From assembly GCF_026343335.1 (NCBI RefSeq), contig NZ_JAPELX010000001.1:8556001-8620000 (forward strand): a stretch of DNA of 64,000 nt. The letters are read 5' to 3'. Of this stretch, positions 36,418 through 45,485 are shown piece by piece (positions within the stretch are counted from its first letter, which is position 1; every line of letters begins with the position of its first letter). A model generated the notes under the pieces. The model saw only the letters and a program-made list of their open reading frames with translations, was not told the DNA's origin and ran no database searches. The translations under genes were made by a program, and so were the position numbers. This stretch comes from Streptomyces sp. NBC_00078 (GTDB taxonomy: Bacteria > Actinomycetota > Actinomycetes > Streptomycetales > Streptomycetaceae).

Positions 36418-37393
36418 CTCCCTGACGCGCGCGGTCCGCTGGGACACGGTCGTCGGCGCCCTCCTGGTCGTCCTGTTGCTGCTGTCGTTCGGCACCGTCG
36501 ACGGCTTCGGCAACGCCCTCAACCTGTCCTTCCTGATCGGCAACACCCTGCCCATCGCCCTGATCGCCCTGCCGATGACCCTGCTGGTCGTCGCCGGAGA
36601 GATCGACCTGTCCGTCGCCTCCACGGCCGGCCTGTCGGGCGCGGTGATGGGCAAGCTGTGGAACGACGGCATGGCGATCGAGACGATCATCCCGATCTGC
36701 CTGCTGCTCGGAGTGGCCTGCGGGCTGGTCAACGGGCTCCTCGTCACCCGGCTCGGACTGCCCTCCCTCGCCGTCACCATCGGCACCCTCGCCGCCTACC
36801 GGGGCATCGCACAGATCGTGCTCGGCTCCGACGCGGTGACCGACTTCCCCACGCAGTACCTGGACTTCGCGGCCGGACGGATCGGGAACACCTTCATCCC
36901 GCAGGCCTTCCTGCCCTTCCTCGTGCTGCTCGCGATCGCCGTCGTGGTCCTGCACGCCACCCCGTTCGGACGCTCGCTGTTCGCGATCGGCGCCAGTGAG
37001 GAGGCGGCGCGGTTCGCGGGCGTCCGCGTCAAGCGGCACAAACTCATCCTGTTCACGGTGACCGGCCTGATGGCCTCCCTCACCGGCATCTTCTGGGCCC
37101 TGCACTACGCCAGTGCCCGCTACGACAACGCCACCGGGCTCGAACTCTCCGTCGTCGCGGCCGTGTTGCTCGGCGGCATCGACTTCGACGGCGGCAAGGG
37201 CACGCTGGGCGGCGCCATCGCCGGGGTGTTTCTGCTCGGGGCGTTGCAGAACGTGATGAGTTTGCTCAATGTCTCGGCGCAGTCGCAGATCGTCGTCACC
37301 GGCGTGCTGCTCGTGATCTCCGTACTCGCCCCTCGGGTCGCGCGGCAGATCGGTGTCGCCAGGGCGGCGGCACGCTCCGCCGGCGCTGGATAG
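36410..37393 (+). CDS. rhaQ: Rhamnose ABC transporter permease 2
   Basis: 327 residues from ATG 36410, overlapping the previous gene by eight bases. It is the second BPD_transp_2 permease (LLVVAGEIDLSVASTAGLSG, LPSLAVTIGTLAAYRGIA, GGIDFDGGKGTLGGAIAGVF). Together with RhaP it makes the membrane channel of the rhamnose importer. Confidence 0.92.
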   Translation: MPDSLTRAVRWDTVVGALLVVLLLLSFGTVDGFGNALNLSFLIGNTLPIALIALPMTLLVVAGEIDLSVASTAGLSGAVMGKLWNDGMAIETIIPICLLLGVACGLVNGLLVTRLGLPSLAVTIGTLAAYRGIAQIVLGSDAVTDFPTQYLDFAAGRIGNTFIPQAFLPFLVLLAIAVVVLHATPFGRSLFAIGASEEAARFAGVRVKRHKLILFTVTGLMASLTGIFWALHYASARYDNATGLELSVVAAVLLGGIDFDGGKGTLGGAIAGVFLLGALQNVMSLLNVSAQSQIVVTGVLLVISVLAPRVARQIGVARAAARSAGAG

Positions 37394-37465
37394 ACCGTTC
37401 GTCGGCTGCGGGCCGGTTGTGGCTGGTCGCGCGCACGCGGCGGAGCCGCAAACCGAACCCGGCCC

Positions 37466-37485
37466 CGCGCCCCTGGAAGGGCGCG
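37466..37485 (+). terminator. Hairpin between permease and binding-protein genes
   Basis: CGCGCCC-ctggaa-GGGCGCG is a perfect 7-bp stem with a six-base loop in the 126-bp gap before rhaS. Binding-protein genes are often expressed above their permeases through such structures that stabilise a 3' or 5' mRNA segment, so it may act in differential expression rather than stop transcription. No separate operator is seen here. Confidence 0.45.
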
Positions 37486-37519
37486 TCCTGCTCACCTTCG
37501 TATCAAAGGACCCCATGCC

Positions 37520-38596
37520 ATGCGCTCATCCTTCCGCCGTACCTGTGCGGCCCTCGCCGCCGTCACCTCACTCGCCCTGGCCACGACCGCCTGCGGTGGT
37601 ACCACCAAGAGCGACGTCAAGGACGACAGCGGCTCGGCCGCCTCCGCCGGCAAGGCCGACCCGAACGCCGCCCTCAAGAAGGGCCTGACCGTCGGCTTCC
37701 TGCCCAAGCAGGTCAACAACCCGTACTTCACCTCCGCCGACAAGGGCGGCGAGAAGGCGCTGACCGAGCTGGGCAACAAGTACAAGGAAGTCGGTCCGTC
37801 CAGCGCCACCGACACCGCCGGCCAGGTGAGCTACGTCAACACGCTCACGCAGCAGCAGGTCAACGCCATGGCCGTGTCCGCTCAGGACCCGGGCGCCCTG
37901 TGCACCGCGCTCAAGCAGGCCATGAAGAACAACATCAAGGTCGTCACCTACGACTCCGACACCAAGGCCGACTGCCGCAACGCCTTCGTCTCGCAGGCCG
38001 GCGCCGAGGACCTCGGCCGCACCGAGGTGCAGTTGCTCGCCAAGCAGATCGGCTACAAGGGCGAGATCGCGATCCTGTCCGCCGCCCAGACGGCCACGAA
38101 CCAGAACACCTGGATCGGGTTCATGAAGGACGAGCTGAAGGACCCGAAGTACAAGAACATCAAGCTGGTGAAGATCGCGTACGGCAACGACGACGCCCAG
38201 GCGTCCTTCCAGCAGACCCAGGGCCTGCTGCAGCAGTACCCGAACCTGAAGGGGATCATCTCCCCGACCACCGTCGGCATCAAGGCGGCCGCCCAGTACC
38301 TGTCCGGCTCCAAGTACAAGGGCAAGGTCAAGCTGACCGGCCTCGGCACCCCCAACGACATGCGTAAGTACGTCAAGAACGGCACCGTCGACGCCTTCGA
38401 GCTGTGGGACCCGTCGAAGCTTGGCGACCTGGCCGCCCGAACCGCCGTGGCGCTGGCCTCCGGTCAGATCACCGGCAAGGAGGGCGAGACCTTCAAGGCC
38501 GGCTCCACGGAGTACACCATCGGCAAGGACGGCGTGATCAGCCTCGGCAAGCCGACCGTGTTCGACGCGAAGAACATCGACCAGTTCAACTTCTAG
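37520..38596 (+). CDS. rhaS: Rhamnose ABC transporter substrate-binding lipoprotein
   Basis: 358 residues from ATG 37520. A lipoprotein signal ends in the lipobox LATTAC (Cys about 27), so it is tethered outside the membrane. The mature part is a periplasmic-binding protein of the ribose/LacI fold: LTVGFLPKQVNNPYFTSAD, NAMAVSAQDPGALCTAL, VVTYDSDTKADCRNAFVSQ, GIISPTTVGIKAAAQYL and VDAFELWDPSKLGDLAART match rhamnose-binding RhaS proteins. It delivers L-rhamnose to RhaPQ. Confidence 0.92.
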   Translation: MRSSFRRTCAALAAVTSLALATTACGGTTKSDVKDDSGSAASAGKADPNAALKKGLTVGFLPKQVNNPYFTSADKGGEKALTELGNKYKEVGPSSATDTAGQVSYVNTLTQQQVNAMAVSAQDPGALCTALKQAMKNNIKVVTYDSDTKADCRNAFVSQAGAEDLGRTEVQLLAKQIGYKGEIAILSAAQTATNQNTWIGFMKDELKDPKYKNIKLVKIAYGNDDAQASFQQTQGLLQQYPNLKGIISPTTVGIKAAAQYLSGSKYKGKVKLTGLGTPNDMRKYVKNGTVDAFELWDPSKLGDLAARTAVALASGQITGKEGETFKAGSTEYTIGKDGVISLGKPTVFDAKNIDQFNF

Positions 38597-38628
38597 GCCC
38601 CTTCGCCCCCTTGGGAAGCTGGTACTTC

Positions 38629-38949
38629 ATGCAGCGCGTCTGTTTCCTCCTCAAGGTCCGCGAGGACCGGCTCGCCGAGTACCGCGAACGCCATGCAGCC
38701 GTGTGGCCGGAGATGCTCGAGGCACTCTCCGCCACCGGCTGGCACAACTACTCGCTCTTCCTGCGCGACGACGGCCTGCTCGTCGGCTACCTGGAGACGG
38801 AGGACTTCGAGGCCGCCGTCGCCGGCATGGAGGCCACCGACGTCAACGCCCGCTGGCAGGCCGGGATGGCGCCGTTCTTCGAGTCGCTGGACGGCGCCCG
38901 GCCCGACGAGGCCATGAAACCGCTCACCGAGGTGTTCCACCTCGCCTGA
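38629..38949 (+). CDS. rhaM: L-rhamnose mutarotase
   Basis: 106 residues from ATG 38629, the usual size of RhaM (about 104). RVCFLLKVREDRLAEYRERH, AVWPEMLEALSATGWHNYS, VGYLETEDFEAAVAGM and LTEVFHL match the family; the His of ERHAAVWPE and the Tyr of HNYS are the expected catalytic region. It speeds the alpha/beta interconversion of L-rhamnose so that the isomerase gets the right anomer. It lies 32 bp after rhaS in the same unit. Confidence 0.95.
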   Translation: MQRVCFLLKVREDRLAEYRERHAAVWPEMLEALSATGWHNYSLFLRDDGLLVGYLETEDFEAAVAGMEATDVNARWQAGMAPFFESLDGARPDEAMKPLTEVFHLA

Positions 38950-39000
38950 TCCCCCACAGTTGCCCCCTCCCGCTCTCGTAAGACAATGGAGTCCTCTGAG

Positions 39001-40425
39001 ATGAGACGACGCACCCTGCTCGCCGGCGCCCTCCTCAGCGCCGTGGCGGCCCCCGTCCTCGGTGCCGGCACCGCCCGGGCCGCCGACCCCGGCCCCTCGG
39101 TCACCAAGAAGGGCACCACCCAACTCGACGCGACAGCCATCTTCTTCGTTTCCTACGACGGACTGGTCAACAACAACTCGTTCCAGAAGAACGGCCTGTT
39201 GACCTACAAGGGCTACCAGTACGCGACCTGGTACACCTCGACCGGCAACGCGGTGGTCGCCCGTCGCGTGCTCGGCGGCAGCAGCTGGTCGACCGTCACG
39301 CTGTCCCACGCCCTCAAGGCCAGCGACTCGCACGACGTCATCTCCATGGGTGTCTCCAAGACCGACGGCCGTCTGCACCTCAACATGGACTCGCACAGCA
39401 ACGGCTACTTCTATGTGAAGTCCGTCGCCGGGCTGATGGACAACCCCGCCACCACGAGCTGGACCTCGTCGGTCTTCGGCGCCGTCCAGACGTCCATGGA
39501 CGGCCTCGCCCTCACCTCCCAGTTCACCTACCCCCAGTTCGTCTCCACCCCCGAGGGCAAGCTGCAGCTCAGCTACCGGGTCGGGATCTCCGGCAACGGC
39601 CGCAACGCCCTTGCCGAGTACGACGGTTCGAGCTGGACGGCACTGGGGGAGTGGTCCAGCTCCACGGGCACGTACACCAGCTCGCACGGTTCCTCGACCG
39701 CCCGCAACATGTACCTGCACGGCATCGACTACGACGTCAACGGCCGACTTCACTCCTTCTTCACCTGGCGTGAGCAGAACGCCGCCGTGATGTGCAACGG
39801 CGGCGGCATCACCAACCACGACACCGGTTACGTCTACTCGACCGACCGCGGCCGCACCTGGCGCAACGACGCCGGCACCGTCGTAGCCACCACCGGAAGC
39901 TCCGACACGGTGGCCGTCACGGACAGCGGGCTCACCGTCGACTCGCTGAACCCGGACCACTCGCTGATGAACCAGGAGAGCCAGACCACCGACTCGTCCG
40001 GTCTCCCGCACGCGATCATCAGCTACGTCCCCGGCCGCTTCGGCCAGTGCACCACCAACTACGTCAGCGACCGCACCGCGAACGGCCGCGCCTTCCACCT
40101 CCGCAAGAACTCCTCGGGCACCTGGACCAAGACGGAGATCCCGATCGCACTCAACTCCAGCCAGCGCACCAAGCTGGTCCTGGACAAGTACGACAACGCC
40201 TACGCGATCTTCCCCTTCGGCCGGATCGCCGGAGCGTCCAAGTCGTCCGGCTACACCGACTGGACGGTGCTGTACGACGGCAGCGATCTGAACGCCTTCG
40301 GCGAGGTTGTGATCGACGAACTGCGGGTCAGGGCGGACAACGTGCTGTCGTTCATGTACCAGGAGAAGTCGAGCGGTACGACCCCCTCGGCGCTCCATGT
40401 CGTCGACTTCGCACTGCCCGCGTGA
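39001..40425 (+). CDS. Secreted BNR-repeat beta-propeller protein, putative polysaccharide lyase
   Basis: 474 residues from ATG 39001 (MRRRTLLAGALL), which has GGAG nine bases upstream; an ATG at 38986 has none. A Tat-type signal (RRR, then a hydrophobic core ending in TARAADP) sends it out of the cell. The rest is a BNR_4-type beta-propeller (SYDGLVNNNSFQKNGLLTYK, GYQYATWYTSTGNAVVARR, GRLHLNMDSHSNGYFYVKS, SLNPDHSLMNQESQTTDSSG). Related propellers in PL24, PL25 and PL27 cleave rhamnose-uronic acid linkages in ulvan or gum arabic. Its place in the rhamnose operon supports such a role, but the exact family and activity are inferred. Confidence 0.75.
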   Translation: MRRRTLLAGALLSAVAAPVLGAGTARAADPGPSVTKKGTTQLDATAIFFVSYDGLVNNNSFQKNGLLTYKGYQYATWYTSTGNAVVARRVLGGSSWSTVTLSHALKASDSHDVISMGVSKTDGRLHLNMDSHSNGYFYVKSVAGLMDNPATTSWTSSVFGAVQTSMDGLALTSQFTYPQFVSTPEGKLQLSYRVGISGNGRNALAEYDGSSWTALGEWSSSTGTYTSSHGSSTARNMYLHGIDYDVNGRLHSFFTWREQNAAVMCNGGGITNHDTGYVYSTDRGRTWRNDAGTVVATTGSSDTVAVTDSGLTVDSLNPDHSLMNQESQTTDSSGLPHAIISYVPGRFGQCTTNYVSDRTANGRAFHLRKNSSGTWTKTEIPIALNSSQRTKLVLDKYDNAYAIFPFGRIAGASKSSGYTDWTVLYDGSDLNAFGEVVIDELRVRADNVLSFMYQEKSSGTTPSALHVVDFALPA

Positions 40426-40504
40426 CCGGGCCGGATGCACCTGATGTTGACGGTAATGTGAGGGCCTTCCGGCCGTTCCACGTCCCCTTGGAGGTCCCTG
40501 CCTG

Positions 40505-41530
40505 ATGTCCCAGTCGGTGGGTATCAAGGACGTCGCCCGCGCCGCCGGAGTCTCCGTCGGCACGGTGTCGAACGTGATCAACCGTCCGGACACGGTCGCC
40601 ACGGAGACCCGGGCGCGCGTGCAGTCCGCGATAGACCGGCTCGGCTACGTCCGCAGCGAGTCCGCGCGCCAGCTGCGCGCGGGCCGCAGCCGGATCATGG
40701 GGCTGCTCGTGCTGGACATGGGCAACCCCTTCTTCGTCGACGTGGCACGCGGCGCCGAGCGCGCCGCGCGCGACGCCGGCCTGGGTGTCATGGTCTGCAA
40801 CAGCGCCCAGAGCGCGGGCGAGGAGGCCGACTATCTGTCGCTCTTCGCCGAACAGCGGGTGCGGGGCGTTCTGCTGACGCCCGCCGACGCGACCGGCCGG
40901 AACATCGAGACGTTCCGGCGGCACAACATCCCCTTCGTCCTCGTCGACCGGGTCGCCGAGGGCACCACGGAGTGCTCGGTCTCCGTCGACGACGTGGCGG
41001 GCGGCGCGCTGGCCGTGCGCCATCTGGTCGACGCCGGGCACCGCACCATCGCCTACGTCAGCGGACCGCCGGGCTTCAACCAGGTGCGCGACCGCCGCAC
41101 CGGCGCCCTGAACGCGCTCGCCGAGGCGGGCCTCGGCCCCGGTGCCCTGCGTGAACTGCCCACCGAACGGCTCGACGTGGCCGCCGGCCGCGACGCCGGA
41201 GCCCGCCTCCTCGGCCTCGCCGACCGCCCCACAGCCGTCTTCTGCGCCAACGACCTCCTCGCCCTCGGCGTCCTGCAGGCCATGTACGCGGCAGGCATCG
41301 GAGTCCCCGACGACCTCGCCATCGTCGGCTACGACGACATCGAGTTCGCGGCCGCCGCGGCCGTACCGCTGACGTCGGTCCGGCAGCCGGCCGTCACCAT
41401 GGGAGCCCTGGCCGCCGAGCTTCTGCTGGAGGAGACGGAGGCGGAGACCGGGACGAAGCGTCATGAACACCGGCGTGTCGTGCTCCAGCCGGAGCTGGTC
41501 GTACGGCGTTCGAGCCTCTCCGCCCGCTGA
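40505..41530 (+). CDS. LacI-family regulator, candidate rhamnose repressor
   Basis: 341 residues from ATG 40505. The N-terminal helix-turn-helix and hinge are standard (GIKDVARAAGVSVGTVSNVI, NRPDTVATETRARVQSAIDR), followed by a sugar-binding periplasmic-type domain (MGLLVLDMGNPFFVDVARG, YDDIEFAAAAAVPLTSVRQP). It ends the rhaT-rhaP-rhaQ-rhaS-rhaM-BNR unit, so it is the obvious candidate to bind the four TGAAWCGWTTCA palindromes. The recognition helix residues cannot prove this. TTGACG at 40447 may be its own -35. Confidence 0.92.
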   Translation: MSQSVGIKDVARAAGVSVGTVSNVINRPDTVATETRARVQSAIDRLGYVRSESARQLRAGRSRIMGLLVLDMGNPFFVDVARGAERAARDAGLGVMVCNSAQSAGEEADYLSLFAEQRVRGVLLTPADATGRNIETFRRHNIPFVLVDRVAEGTTECSVSVDDVAGGALAVRHLVDAGHRTIAYVSGPPGFNQVRDRRTGALNALAEAGLGPGALRELPTERLDVAAGRDAGARLLGLADRPTAVFCANDLLALGVLQAMYAAGIGVPDDLAIVGYDDIEFAAAAAVPLTSVRQPAVTMGALAAELLLEETEAETGTKRHEHRRVVLQPELVVRRSSLSAR

Positions 41531-41631
41531 TCGTCGGTTCAGTGGGTTTTCATGATCCCAGGGGTCGGCCACCGGACGAACCTGTGATGAAGTGGGACGC
41601 GGCCCGAAACCCGTCCGTCCCTGGAGACCTG

Positions 41632-42942
41632 TTGACCGCCACGTACCGTCAGCCTGGTGTCGTCCTCACCGACCGTCACTTCATCGTGCCCCTCGACCAC
41701 GACGACCCGGCGGGGGAGGCGATCGAGCTCTTCGCCCGTGAGGTCGTCGCGAGCGACAGGGCAGACGGGACACAGCAAAATCTGCCGTGGCTGGTCTATC
41801 TCCAGGGCGGTCCCGGCTTCGGGGCCAATCGTTTCGTCGGCAGGTCGTCCTGGCTCGACCGCGCCCTCAAGGAGTACCGCGTCCTGCTCCTCGACCAGCG
41901 CGGCACCGGCCACTCAACCCCCGCCAACCGCCAGACCCTCCCGCTGCGCGGCGGCCCGACGCAACAGGCCGACTATCTTGCGCACTTCCGCGCCGACGCA
42001 ATCGTCCGCGACTGCGAGGCGATCCGCCCACAGGTCACCGGCGGGGCCCCCTGGACCGCCCTCGGCCAGAGCTTCGGCGGCTTCTGCACCGTGAACTACC
42101 TCTCCAGCGCCCCCGAGGGCCTGACCGCAGCCGTGATCGCCGGCGGCCTGCCCTCCCTCGACGCCCACGCCGACGAGGTCTACCGCGCCGCCTACCCCCG
42201 CATCGAGCGCAAGGTCACCGCGCACTACGCCCGCTACCCGCAGGACGTCGAACGAGCCCGCCGTATCGCCGACCACCTCCTCACCCACGAGGTGACCCTG
42301 CAAAACGGCTACCGCCTCACCGTCGAGGCCTTCCAGTCCCTCGGCATCGTCCTCGGCGGCAGCGAGGGCAGCCACCGCCTGCACTACCTCCTGGAGGACG
42401 CGTTCGTCCGCGCCCCGCACGGCCCGGTCCTGTCCGACGCGTTCCAGGAGGAGGTCCAGGGCCTCCTGTCGTACGCGAGCCATCCGCTGTACGCCCTCGT
42501 CCACGAGGCGATCTACGGGCAGGACGAGCGCCCCACCGCCTGGGCGGCCGAACGCGTCCGCGCCGAGTTCCCTCAGTTCGACGCGGCCAAGACGCTCGCG
42601 GGTGACAGCCCGCTGCTGTTCACGGGCGAGTCGGTCCACCCCTGGATGTTCGACTGCGACCCGGCCCTGCGCCCCCTGCGCGAAACGGCCGAACTCCTCG
42701 CCGCCCGCACCGACTGGCCGCCCCTCTACGACCCCGCGCGCCTCGCCGCCAACGAGGTTCCCGTCGCGGCGGCCGTGTATCACGACGACATGTACGTCGA
42801 CACGGCCCACGCTCTGGAGACGGCCCGCACCATCCGGGGCCTGCGCACCTGGGTGACCGACGAGTTCGAGCACGACGGGGTACGGGCCGGCGGGCCCCGG
42901 GTGCTGGACCGGCTGCTCGCCCTCGCCCGTGACGAGGCGTGA
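41632..42942 (+). CDS. Alpha/beta hydrolase, proline iminopeptidase-like (S33)
   Basis: I choose TTG 41632, which has GGAGA five bases upstream and gives the usual MTATYRQPGVVLTDRHF start (436 residues); ATG 41587 or 41542 would add 15 or 30 residues. VYLQGGPGFGANRF is the oxyanion loop, LDQRGTGHSTP follows, and ALGQSFGGFCTVNY holds the nucleophile Ser. The C-terminal His lies in TDEFEHDGVRAGG. Such enzymes cut N-terminal prolines or hydrolyse esters. It follows the LacI gene by about 100 bp but has no link to rhamnose that I can see. Confidence 0.82.
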   Translation: MTATYRQPGVVLTDRHFIVPLDHDDPAGEAIELFAREVVASDRADGTQQNLPWLVYLQGGPGFGANRFVGRSSWLDRALKEYRVLLLDQRGTGHSTPANRQTLPLRGGPTQQADYLAHFRADAIVRDCEAIRPQVTGGAPWTALGQSFGGFCTVNYLSSAPEGLTAAVIAGGLPSLDAHADEVYRAAYPRIERKVTAHYARYPQDVERARRIADHLLTHEVTLQNGYRLTVEAFQSLGIVLGGSEGSHRLHYLLEDAFVRAPHGPVLSDAFQEEVQGLLSYASHPLYALVHEAIYGQDERPTAWAAERVRAEFPQFDAAKTLAGDSPLLFTGESVHPWMFDCDPALRPLRETAELLAARTDWPPLYDPARLAANEVPVAAAVYHDDMYVDTAHALETARTIRGLRTWVTDEFEHDGVRAGGPRVLDRLLALARDEA

Positions 42943-42970
42943 CATCACCGTCACGAGTTAGTCTGCGGCC

Positions 42971-43714
42971 ATGACCGAGCCGCGGACCAACCAGCTCCAG
43001 CCCATGCCCGCCGACTGGCAGCGCGCCCTCGCCGTCGTCGCGCACCCGGACGACCTGGAGTACGGCTGTTCGGCGGCCGTCGCCACCTGGACCGACGAGG
43101 GCCGCGAGGTCGCCTATGTGCTGGCGACGCGCGGCGAGGCGGGCATCGACACACTGGAGCCCGCCAAGTGCGCACCACTGCGCGAGCGGGAACAGCGGGC
43201 GAGCGCGGCCGTGGTCGGGGTGTCGGAGGTGGAGTTCCTCGACCACAGGGACGGAGTCGTCGAGTACGGCCCCGCCCTGCGCCGCGACATCGCCGCCGCG
43301 ATCCGCCGGCACCGGCCCGAGCTGGTCATCACCCTCAACCACCGGGACACCTGGGGCGGCGTCGCATGGAACACGCCGGACCACGTGGCCGTCGGGCGTG
43401 CCACGCTCGACGCGGCGGGCGACGCCGGTAACCGGTGGATCTTCCCCGAGCTCGTCGAGCAGGGCCTGGATCCCTGGGACGGTGTGCGCTGGGTCGCCAT
43501 CGCCGGCTCCTCCTCACCCACACACGCGGCGGACGCGTCGGCCGGCCTTGAGCGCGCGGTGCGCTCGCTGCTCCAACACCGTTCCTACATCGAGGCGTTG
43601 ACCGACGAGGACCCGGAGACGTACGTCCGCCGATTCCTGACCGCGAACGCCGGGCGGATGGCCGAGCGGTTCGGGGGCAGGCCGGCCGTCGCCTTCGAGG
43701 TGTTCAGCCGCTAG
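42971..43714 (+). CDS. PIG-L family deacetylase
   Basis: 247 residues from ATG 42971. No ribosome site; TAGTCT lies six bases before the ATG. AVVAHPDDLEYGCSAAVATW contains the AHPDD zinc motif, and VEFLDHRDGVVEYGPALRRD and WNTPDHVAVGRATLDA supply the further His/Asp. It is a zinc-dependent N-acetylglucosamine or related deacetylase; in actinobacteria the family includes MshB and Mca, but length and motif context do not assign this one. It starts 28 bp after the hydrolase stop. Confidence 0.9.
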   Translation: MTEPRTNQLQPMPADWQRALAVVAHPDDLEYGCSAAVATWTDEGREVAYVLATRGEAGIDTLEPAKCAPLREREQRASAAVVGVSEVEFLDHRDGVVEYGPALRRDIAAAIRRHRPELVITLNHRDTWGGVAWNTPDHVAVGRATLDAAGDAGNRWIFPELVEQGLDPWDGVRWVAIAGSSSPTHAADASAGLERAVRSLLQHRSYIEALTDEDPETYVRRFLTANAGRMAERFGGRPAVAFEVFSR

Positions 43715-43800
43715 TGCCCCGGCAGGCACGACATGCCCCGCGGATTATTCCGGCATAAGGTTCATTTCATTGCCCGGATGCCGCGAAAGGACATGACCCG

Positions 43801-44436
43801 ATGAACACGAGGCCTTCCTGCCGCCCGGGCCGAGCGGTGCGGCCTCGGCCGGCCGTCGCCTCGCTGGCCCTCGTGGCGGCCATGGCGAGCACCCTCACAC
43901 TTGTGTCGTGCAGCTCGAACGACGGCAGCGGCAGTTCCAGCACACCCTCCACCGAACGGCCCACCGCTCCGGACACGGCGTCCTTCTCGGGTACGGCGCC
44001 CTCCGCGCTGGCGTCGGCGGCCGCATCGGCGCGTGCCAGGGCCTCCGCGGCAGCGGCGTCGGCCTCCGCCGCCGCTTCCTCCTTCGAGGCCTCCGTGTCG
44101 GCCGAGGTTGAGCGCGCCAACAGGGCCGCCGAGAGCCAACTGAAGAACGTCAAGGGGCAGGGCAACGCGACGTCCGAGGTCTCGATGACCGGCAAGCCGC
44201 GCTCCCAGACCGGCGGACTGCTCGCCGTCCTGGTCACCATCACCAACAAGACCGACAAGAAGGCGTCCTACGCCGTCCAGGTCGACTTCAAGGACTCTTC
44301 CGGCAAGGTGGTGGAGACCCGGTACGTCGGCGCCGAGGACCTCGCCCCCGGCGAGAAGGCCCAGCCGCTCGCCATCAGCCGCAAGCCGCCCGAGCCCGCA
44401 CTCACCCCGAACCTCGCCAAGGCGCAACGGTATTGA
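43801..44436 (+). CDS. Secreted FxLYD-like lipoprotein
   Basis: 211 residues from ATG 43801 with AAAGGA upstream. A long basic N-terminus and hydrophobic stretch end in a lipobox-like LVSC (Cys about 37). Then follows a Ser/Ala-rich, low-complexity linker of about 75 residues with a helical AAASARARASAAAASASAA stretch. The C-terminal 90 residues (AVLVTITNKTDKKASYAVQV, DFKDSSGKVVETRYV, LAPGEKA) form an FxLYD-type immunoglobulin-like domain. It is probably displayed on the cell surface; ligand unknown. Confidence 0.8.
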   Translation: MNTRPSCRPGRAVRPRPAVASLALVAAMASTLTLVSCSSNDGSGSSSTPSTERPTAPDTASFSGTAPSALASAAASARARASAAAASASAAASSFEASVSAEVERANRAAESQLKNVKGQGNATSEVSMTGKPRSQTGGLLAVLVTITNKTDKKASYAVQVDFKDSSGKVVETRYVGAEDLAPGEKAQPLAISRKPPEPALTPNLAKAQRY

Positions 44437-44475
44437 CCCGGCGCGTCTTCCCTCGGGCCCGTGAGCGGGCGGGGG

Positions 44476-44676
44476 TCAGGCGGCGACGGCCAGCGGGCCC
44501 AGGACGCGGTGCGGGTTCACGACGCGACCGTCCGGCAGCAGTTCACCGGAGTCGTCGAACACGATCGTCCCGTTGCAGAGCAGGCTCCAGCCCTGTTCGG
44601 GGTGGGCCGACACGATCACTGCCAGATGGTGTTCCGGGCTGTCTGCGGTGGGGCACGAAGGCCGGTGGCTGCACAT
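44476..44676 (-). CDS. DUF5999 family small protein
   Basis: 66 residues from ATG 44676, with GGAGAG upstream. MCSHRPSCPTADSPEHH, SAHPEQGWSLLCNGTIVFD and DSGELLPDGRVVNPHR match the DUF5999 family, a small Cys/His-bearing protein found almost only in streptomycetes. Function unknown; CSHxPxC may bind metal. It is alone, convergent with the lipoprotein gene. Confidence 0.9.
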   Translation of the reverse strand: MCSHRPSCPTADSPEHHLAVIVSAHPEQGWSLLCNGTIVFDDSGELLPDGRVVNPHRVLGPLAVAA

Positions 44677-44869
44677 GATCTCTCTCCTCGATCCGTCCGG
44701 GCTCCCGCCTGAGGAGGGGCTTGTCTCTGTGGTACCCGAGCTTGTTTTCCGTTGTATGAGCAGGCCCCCACACGGCCGGAAACTCATCGGTGAGGTCTGG
44801 TTCCGTCGCCGTCGATGTCAGACCCGCGTGGGAGCGTGAGGACGGGGACGAACAAAGGGGGGCGGCGGC

Positions 44870-45406
44870 CTGGGCTACTTCGACGCGCAGTTCCTGCGCG
44901 GCCTGTTCGACGAGGAGGGCAGCCTGTACACCCGAGGCCGCACGGCGCTGTACCGGCTGCACGGTCTGGAGGGGCTCCTCTGCGTCGGGATCTCGGTCTC
45001 GCCCCTCACACGCGTGCGGGCACTGCGGGAGCAGCCGTGGGGGCCCAGCGTCATCGCGATACGGATCGACTATCCCGATGACCCCGAGGCCGCCGAACGG
45101 GAGGCCGTCTTCGCCGAGCGACCCAAGTACAACGTGGTCTTCACCGGCCGCAATCCACCCCCGCCCCCGGACCCCGCCTCCCGGCTCAGGACCGAACTCG
45201 CCGTGGAGCGGCGGCGGTTGGAGCAGTTCGAGGCCGCGGTCCCCGTGTCGCCGACCCATCTGCGGCTCATCGAGCGCGGGATCAGGGCGAAGCGGGCCAA
45301 GATCGCGAAGCTGACCGAGGAGGTCAGGGCGGTCGAGGCGCCGCCCGCGCGGACGGCTGAGCCGGACCCGGGCCCGCCGCGCCCAGTTCCGCGCCGCTCT
45401 CCGTGA
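44870..45406 (+). CDS. GIY-YIG-like nuclease, without a normal start
   Basis: From 44876 the frame encodes YFDAQFLRGLFDEEGSLYTR, TALYRLHGLEGLLCVGIS, PWGPSVIAIRIDYPDDPEAA and EREAVFAERPKYNVV, the order of a compact GIY-YIG domain. A C-terminal basic helix (LIERGIRAKRAKIAKLTEEV) may bind DNA. No ATG, GTG or TTG lies in frame between the stop at 44837-44839 and this domain; the only candidate is CTG 44870. A GTG with suitable context at 44836 is in another frame, and a run of six G (44857-44862) separates the two. A one-base change there would join them. It may be a real frameshift, a sequencing error, or a CTG start. Confidence 0.6.
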   Translation: MGYFDAQFLRGLFDEEGSLYTRGRTALYRLHGLEGLLCVGISVSPLTRVRALREQPWGPSVIAIRIDYPDDPEAAEREAVFAERPKYNVVFTGRNPPPPPDPASRLRTELAVERRRLEQFEAAVPVSPTHLRLIERGIRAKRAKIAKLTEEVRAVEAPPARTAEPDPGPPRPVPRRSP

Positions 45407-45485
45407 GCACCGCTGCCGCGACTCCGCGACCCACCCGCGCAAGGCCGACCACTTCGGCGATGAGGTCGTCCGGATCGGGCAGCGT

